Shown one piece after another: positions 59,473 through 64,000 of a stretch of 64,000 nucleotides of DNA. The notes under the pieces were generated by a model. The model worked only from the letters and a program-made list of their open reading frames with translations, did not search any database and was not told where the DNA came from. A program made the position numbers and the translations under genes. The stretch's first letter is position 1, and each line of letters starts with the position of its first letter. Source of the stretch: RGDT01 sp964630925 (lineage in GTDB: Bacteria; Planctomycetota; Planctomycetia; Gemmatales; Gemmataceae); NCBI GenBank assembly GCA_964630925.1, contig CAZVZK010000030.1, positions 1 to 64,000 on the forward strand, written 5' to 3'.

Positions 59473-59818
59473 ATGTCCCGGATGCCCGACTCCGGCCCAT
59501 GGCACGGCCTCATCTCCCGCGCCCGCGCCTTGCTCCGCTCCTCCTGGGTCGCCACCGGCCTCGGCTTCACCGTCGGCCTCCCCCTGGGCACGCTGGCCGT
59601 CCTCACCCCCTCGACCTGTTCCTCCCCTTCGAGCCGGTCACGGTCCCATTCATCTGGGTCGTCGTCCCCGTCGATCCGATCTTCCGCCCCGTCGCGCTGT
59701 CCCTCGTCAACGCGCATGCCGCCCTGGCGTTCTTCCACGGCGTCGTCCGGCCCCTGGCCCGCCGCCTCGGCGACGCTTTGTTGGCCCCTGAAGTCCGCCG
59801 CGCCGGAACGCGATCCGG
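59473..59818 (+). pseudogene. Frameshifted small membrane protein gene
   Basis: The reading frame starting at ATG 59473 (MSRMPDSGPWHGLISRARAL, then RSSWVATGLGFTVGLPLGTL) loses meaning at a run of five C near 59606-59612. The sense continues in the -1 frame as LDLFLPFEPVTVPFIWVVVP and VDPIFRPVALSLVNAHAALA with full codon bias. Adding one C would fuse the two into a membrane protein of about 115 residues. The natural stop is unclear, since the second frame runs on antisense to recQ. Either a one-base deletion has inactivated the gene, or the run of C is a sequencing error. Confidence 0.55.
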
Positions 59819-59827
59819 CAGAGGCTC

Positions 59828-61888
59828 TCATCGCCCCGAGGACAGCGCGAGCGGGAACACCGGCCCGGCCCCGGCCTGGCGTAGCAGCGCCGCGGCGACG
59901 GTGAACGTCCACCCGGAATCCGTCAGGTCGTCGATCAGCAGGACCGGGCCGGGCCGCGTCCGTGCTTGTGACGCCTCGAAGCAGCCGTCGAGGTTGCGGG
60001 CCTGCTGCCAACTGTTCTCCATCTCGGACTGGGGCTGGCTCTCCCTGTTCTTCCGCAGAGCGACGACAAACGGCAGACCCAGATGGCCGGCCACGGCCCG
60101 CGCCAGGGCCGGCACGCGATCCGGCCGGCGCAGCGACGGCACGCACGCCACCCACTCCGGCGCGACCCCCCACCGCCGCACCAGGGCCGCCATCGCCTCC
60201 GCGAGGCGCGCGTCCAGCTCGCCGTCGGTGATCAGCTTGCCCCAGCCGGCGTCGCCCGTCAGGCACAGCGCCCGGCCCTCCTCGGCGCGCAGGGCGGGGG
60301 CGATCTTCCCCTTGAGGCCCATCCCCGGCATCACGTCCGGCCACTGGGCGCGCGGCTCGATGACGATCTCCGTCCCGCGCAGGAAGGTCACCGCCGCCGC
60401 GGTCCGCTCCGGGGCCACGGCCCGCATCGCGTCCGGCTTGCCCCGGCACCAGGCGCACTGTCCGCACGGCCCGACGTGCGGGTCGTCCAGGGCGTGCGCC
60501 AGGAACTCCATGAAGCAGCCGGCGTGCGCGGCGTAGGCGTCCATCTGCCGCTGCTCGTCGCGGCGCAACCTGGTCAGCTTCTCCCACAACCGCCGGCGCC
60601 TGCCCGCGTCGGCGCGGGCCGTCGTGGCGTGCCACTTCCCCTCGGAGTAGGCCACCGGCGCGGGGTCCTCCGACGCCAGCACCTTCAGCGCCTTCTCCAG
60701 CGCGCCGCGCCGGAGGTTCACGGCCTGCTCCAGTTGGCGGGCCGTGAGGCCTTGCGACCCCTCCAGGGCGGCCATCACCTGCTGAAGCCGGTCCTCCGGC
60801 GGGAACGCCTCCTCGATGAACCAGTCGTTGATACGCCGGTCGTCGCCGCCGGAGAGCATCACGCCGTAGGCGAGGTCGATGGCGCGCCCGGCACGGCCCA
60901 CCTGCTGGTAGTAATGCACCACCGACGCCGGCTGGTGGAAATGCACCACGAAGCCGAGATCGGGCTTGTCGAAGCCCATCCCCAGCGCCGTCGTCGCTAC
61001 CAGGGCGTCGAGGCCGTTGGCCAGCAACGCCTGCTCGCGCGCCTGTCGCACCTCGTTCTCCAACCCCGCGTGGTACGGCTCGGCGTTCATGCCGTGCGCC
61101 CGCAGCCAGGCGGCGATACGCTCCGACCACTGCTGCGTGTGTGCGTACACGATGCCGCACCCCTGATTGCGCAGCGTCGGCAGGTACTGCGCCAGCCACG
61201 CCAGCTTCGAGGCGTCGTCGGGGAGCTTCACCGTCTGGAGGCGGATGCTGGCACGCACCAGCGGCCCACGCGACACCTCCAGGCCCGCGCCGAGCTGCCG
61301 CGACACGTCGGCGACGACGCGGGAGTTGGCGGTCGCCGTCGTGGCGCACACCGGTACGCCCTTCGGCAGACGCTCCAGCACCCGGACGATACGTCGGTAA
61401 TCGGGCCGGAAGTCATGGCCCCAGTCGCTGACGCAGTGCGCCTCATCGACGACGAAGAGGCCCACCTTGGCCGCCAGCGGGAGCAGGGTGCGGGTGACGA
61501 AGTCGTCGTTGGCGAGGCGCTCCGGCGAGATGAGCAAGAGGTCGGCCTCGCCGGCGTGCAGACGCCGCTCGATGTCGGCCCATTCATCCTTGTTCGACGA
61601 GTTGATAGTGACGGCGCGCACGCCGAGGCGCTCCGCTGCGAGGAGCTGGTCGCGCATGAGGGCCAGCAGCGGGGAGACGAGGAGGGTCGGCCCGGCGCCC
61701 CGCTCGCGGAGCAGGCGCGTCGAGAGGAAGTAGACGGCGCTCTTGCCCCAGCCGGTGCGCTGCACGACGAGGAGACGCGCCCGCCGTTCGACCAGGGCGA
61801 GGATGGCGTCGAGCTGGCCGTCGCGGAACTCGGCGGCGGGGTCGGCGAGCGCCTGCCGCAGCAGCGCCAGGGCGCGGGCGGCGATCAT
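59828..61888 (-). CDS. RecQ-family DNA helicase with C-terminal phosphoribosyltransferase-like domain
   Basis: This 686-aa protein is a superfamily-2 helicase of the RecQ type. Walker A is QRTGWGKSAVYF (Lys49), Walker B is DEAH (148-151), followed by CVSDWGHDFRPDYRRI. The second helicase domain has TTALGMGFDKPDLGFVVHF and QQVGRAGRA. Cysteines of a RecQ zinc site occur in GPCGQCAWC. Instead of HRDC, the C-terminus (from about 540) resembles a type I phosphoribosyltransferase: VPSLRRPDRVPALARAVAGH and VLLIDDLTDSGWTFTVAAAL, a PRPP-loop-like acidic motif. It unwinds DNA in repair. The role of the added domain is unknown. Confidence 0.9.
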   Translation of the reverse strand: MIAARALALLRQALADPAAEFRDGQLDAILALVERRARLLVVQRTGWGKSAVYFLSTRLLRERGAGPTLLVSPLLALMRDQLLAAERLGVRAVTINSSNKDEWADIERRLHAGEADLLLISPERLANDDFVTRTLLPLAAKVGLFVVDEAHCVSDWGHDFRPDYRRIVRVLERLPKGVPVCATTATANSRVVADVSRQLGAGLEVSRGPLVRASIRLQTVKLPDDASKLAWLAQYLPTLRNQGCGIVYAHTQQWSERIAAWLRAHGMNAEPYHAGLENEVRQAREQALLANGLDALVATTALGMGFDKPDLGFVVHFHQPASVVHYYQQVGRAGRAIDLAYGVMLSGGDDRRINDWFIEEAFPPEDRLQQVMAALEGSQGLTARQLEQAVNLRRGALEKALKVLASEDPAPVAYSEGKWHATTARADAGRRRRLWEKLTRLRRDEQRQMDAYAAHAGCFMEFLAHALDDPHVGPCGQCAWCRGKPDAMRAVAPERTAAAVTFLRGTEIVIEPRAQWPDVMPGMGLKGKIAPALRAEEGRALCLTGDAGWGKLITDGELDARLAEAMAALVRRWGVAPEWVACVPSLRRPDRVPALARAVAGHLGLPFVVALRKNRESQPQSEMENSWQQARNLDGCFEASQARTRPGPVLLIDDLTDSGWTFTVAAALLRQAGAGPVFPLALSSGR

Positions 61889-61890
61889 GC

Positions 61891-62117
61891 TACCTCACCC
61901 CCCAACCCCCTCTCCGAAGCGGAGAGGGGGAGCCACAAGAGCATCGCCTGCGCGGAGAGGAAGTATGCGTGTCTCTTGAATGGCTTAACCCAACAGGGGA
62001 GGCGTGTACTGCCCCTCCACTGAGGCGATGATCTTGCGATCCCCCCTCTCCGCGCATCGGGGGTCTGGGGGCGTCTCGCCCCCTGCTCGCAGCGGGAGGG
62101 GGTTAGGGGGTGAGGTA
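61891..62117. mobile_element. MITE-like element with 22-bp terminal inverted repeats
   Basis: The ends TACCTCACCCCCCAACCCCC (61891 on) and the complement at 62096-62117 match 21 of 22 positions. Inside are further hairpins (CTCTCCG/CGGAGAG at 61910-61926; GGGGGCG/CGCCCCC near 62070). It has no ORF. It starts three bases before the RecQ ATG and ends seven bases before the MMPL stop, so it fills the whole gap. The TCACCCCCTAACCCC type end occurs in repeats of many bacteria, so the family could be common. Confidence 0.6.
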
Positions 62118-62123
62118 GTATCC

Positions 62124-64000
62124 TCACGCCGCCTTGCGCACGCGCCTCGGCATGGGCGTCGGCTCCTCGGGCACTTCCTTGGCCGGCTGGCCCTTCCACA
62201 GCCAGAGCGTGAACGCCGGCACCAGGAACGGGCGGACGATGAACGTGTCGATCAGCACGCCGAACGCCAGGGCGAAGCCCACCTGGACCAGCGTGTTCAG
62301 GCCCGCCAGCATCAGCGTGGCGAACGTCCCCGCCATGATCAGCCCGCATGAGGTGATCGTCCCCCCCGTGCTGGCCAGGCCGCGACGCAGGCCCTCCTCG
62401 CCGCCGTGCTTGTCCTTCTCCTCGAGCGCCCGGCTCAGCAGGAAGATGTTGTAGTCCTCGCCGACCGCCACGAGGATGGTGAACAGGAAGAACGGCACGC
62501 GCCAGTCCACCTCGCCCATCGGCCTGCCGTGCCAGTAGTGGGCCAGGATCGCCGTCGCCCCCAGCGTCGCGTAGTAGCTCAGCAGCACGGTGAACAGCAG
62601 GTACACCGTGAAGCCGACGTGGCGGACGAGGAACAGCAGGATGAGGAAGATGCCGCCCAGGACGAGGAGGTTGATCCGCGTGCGGTCGGACTCCGTGACG
62701 ACGGCCATGTCGCGCGAGCCGACCGTGATGCCGTAGGTCTCCCCGCGGATCGTGCCGAACTTCTCGCCCAACACCGGCAGCCCCTCGCCCACCCACTCCT
62801 GAAGGATCATCAGCGTGTCGCCGCTGCGCGGGTCGAACGGCTCGGTCTTCAACACCACGTCGAGCCGCGTGACGTGCCGCGTCCCGGCCGGCGTCTGCAC
62901 CGCGGACAGGTACACGCCCTTCGTCGCCCTCTCGACCCCCTCGTTAAACGCGTCGGCGATGTTCTTGCCGAACGCCTCGAAGAGGCTCTTGCGGATGGGC
63001 TTCTTCGGGTCGCCCTGCGGCGGCGCCGCGGGCGTCACCGGCCTGCCCAGCGGGTGCGTCAGGCTGCGGACCTCCGCCACGTTCTCCAACGTCCCGAACC
63101 CGAGCGTGAGATGCTCGACGATGCGCCGTCCCTCGGGGGTGTCCCACGACTGCTCGGCCTCCAGCAGCACGCTGATCGGCCCCAGCTCGCCCGGCGTGAA
63201 GTGCCGCCCGATGGCGTCCAGGCCCTTCACGCTGCTGCAATGATTCGACAGCTCTGCCGTCGCCCGGTAGCTGGGTCTGACGCGCAGCCCGAGGATGGCC
63301 AACGGCACGAGCAGGGCGAAGCTGACGGTCCAGATGAGGATGGGCCGCCGCATCACCAGCCGGCTGATGCCGGCCCAGATGCCCTCGGCCTCGTCCTGCG
63401 ACTCGGCCTTCCTGGGCGCCCCGACGGGCCAGAAGGCGAGCGAGCCGCACAGGCTCAGCAGCGCAGGGGTCAGTGTGAGCGACGCGAGCAGGGCGATGGC
63501 GAGGCTGACGGCGATGGCCGGGCCGCCGCACTTCACCTTGGCGAACTCCGCCGTCGCCATCATGCCCAGCCCGCAGATGACCGTGCCGGCGCTCGCGGCG
63601 AGCGCCCCGCCGACGCCGCCGACGGCGTCCTTGAGGGCCTCCTGGCGGCCCTTGCCCGTGGCCAATTCCTCGCGGTATCGGCTGATGAGGAAGAGGCAGT
63701 AGTCGGTGCCTGCGCCGTAGAGCATGACGACGGCGAAGATCTGCGAGATGTTCACCAGTACGAAGCCGGGGATGAGCGTGCACAGCGCGAGGATGTTAAG
63801 GGCCACCCAAACCGCCAGGGCGATGCTGAGGAGCGGGATGAGTGCCATGACCGGCGAGCGGTAGACCGCCAGGAGGATGACGATGACGAGGAGCACCGTG
63901 GCGATGGTGGTGCCGTCGAGGCTGTTGCCGCCGGCGGTGATGAGGTCGCGGCCCACGCCGGCAGGGCCGGTGGTGTAGAGGTCTGGCTGGTCGCCGCCCT
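62124..64000 (-). CDS. MMPL/RND-family transporter, C-terminal part, cut by window edge
   Basis: About 625 residues are visible; the reading frame is open through the end of the window, so the N-terminus is missing. The protein has two blocks of membrane helices typical of MMPL proteins, each with RxExRxG-type loops: AVVMLYGAGTDYCLFLISRY and ILVAVGEDYNIFLLSRALEE carry the conserved GxDY/GEDY signature used in proton transfer. Between them is a large periplasmic domain. MMPL proteins export lipids, lipoglycans or drugs; the substrate here is unknown. The C-terminus is basic (PMPRRVRKAA). Confidence 0.92.
   Translation of the reverse strand, partial: GGDQPDLYTTGPAGVGRDLITAGGNSLDGTTIATVLLVIVILLAVYRSPVMALIPLLSIALAVWVALNILALCTLIPGFVLVNISQIFAVVMLYGAGTDYCLFLISRYREELATGKGRQEALKDAVGGVGGALAASAGTVICGLGMMATAEFAKVKCGGPAIAVSLAIALLASLTLTPALLSLCGSLAFWPVGAPRKAESQDEAEGIWAGISRLVMRRPILIWTVSFALLVPLAILGLRVRPSYRATAELSNHCSSVKGLDAIGRHFTPGELGPISVLLEAEQSWDTPEGRRIVEHLTLGFGTLENVAEVRSLTHPLGRPVTPAAPPQGDPKKPIRKSLFEAFGKNIADAFNEGVERATKGVYLSAVQTPAGTRHVTRLDVVLKTEPFDPRSGDTLMILQEWVGEGLPVLGEKFGTIRGETYGITVGSRDMAVVTESDRTRINLLVLGGIFLILLFLVRHVGFTVYLLFTVLLSYYATLGATAILAHYWHGRPMGEVDWRVPFFLFTILVAVGEDYNIFLLSRALEEKDKHGGEEGLRRGLASTGGTITSCGLIMAGTFATLMLAGLNTLVQVGFALAFGVLIDTFIVRPFLVPAFTLWLWKGQPAKEVPEEPTPMPRRVRKAA

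Noticed and set aside
1..64000. tRNA or rRNA genes
   Set aside because: I saw no cloverleaf-like sequences with T-loop GGTTCGAATC-type words or rRNA-like conserved stretches on reading the window.

Overview
The window is GC-rich, gene-dense DNA that fits a planctomycete of the Gemmataceae type. The evidence is a TIGR02996-type N-terminus on a leucine-rich repeat protein, paired DUF1553/DUF1501 cytochrome-like and Tat-exported proteins, large HzsA-related di-heme proteins, a Ser/Thr kinase with C-terminal WD40 repeats, secreted proteins opening with a LEALEDRTLLA motif, and an exosortase E system. I found no rRNA, tRNA or CRISPR array. Assignment to a species is not possible from the sequence alone.

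Layout. 1-3.3 kb (minus): the N-terminal two thirds of a phosphoketolase, an L-lactate dehydrogenase and an HdeD-like membrane protein. 3.4-9.1 kb (minus): a tightly coupled operon of DUF1553, DUF1501, a DUF4365-like nuclease-fold protein, an 86-aa unknown and a SUMF1-fold protein, with overlapping stop and start codons throughout the last four genes. 9.2-17.2 kb: an unknown gene, then two HzsA-related paralogues flanking an antitoxin/PIN pair and a small TS-N-like gene. 17.3-21.4 kb (plus): a leucine-rich repeat protein, a 66-aa unknown, a XerC/D recombinase and a secreted thioredoxin/TPR protein. 21.4-25.8 kb: a repeat-rich intergenic stretch, small membrane proteins, an RNA-ligase-like gene coupled to a DUF6939-like gene, and a coding remnant.

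25.8-51.6 kb is the most striking part: a cell-surface and exopolysaccharide region. On the minus strand a 62-aa VPEID-CTERM protein with its own terminator is followed by a 2937-aa repeat protein with a zinc-protease motif, exosortase E fused to a CPBP protease, and a VanZ-like protein. On the plus strand lie two glycosyltransferases, a nucleotide-sugar epimerase, a FemAB-like protein, a polysaccharide deacetylase, a PEP-CTERM-like protein, a giant TPR protein and a Wza-like export lipoprotein. The likely theme is production and export of a polysaccharide together with exosortase-dependent processing of surface proteins.

51.6-64 kb: a two-FHA-domain protein, arginine decarboxylase SpeA, a 63-aa unknown, a membrane-linked kinase with WD40 repeats, a frameshifted small membrane gene, a RecQ helicase with a C-terminal phosphoribosyltransferase-like domain, and a partial MMPL-family transporter. 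Several dispersed non-coding repeats with inverted ends occur: one of about 175 bp in two copies (38.3 and 59.2 kb), a MITE-like element at 61.9-62.1 kb, and a GTGGCCAGGTGACC-type repeat at 21.4-21.7 and 53.1 kb.
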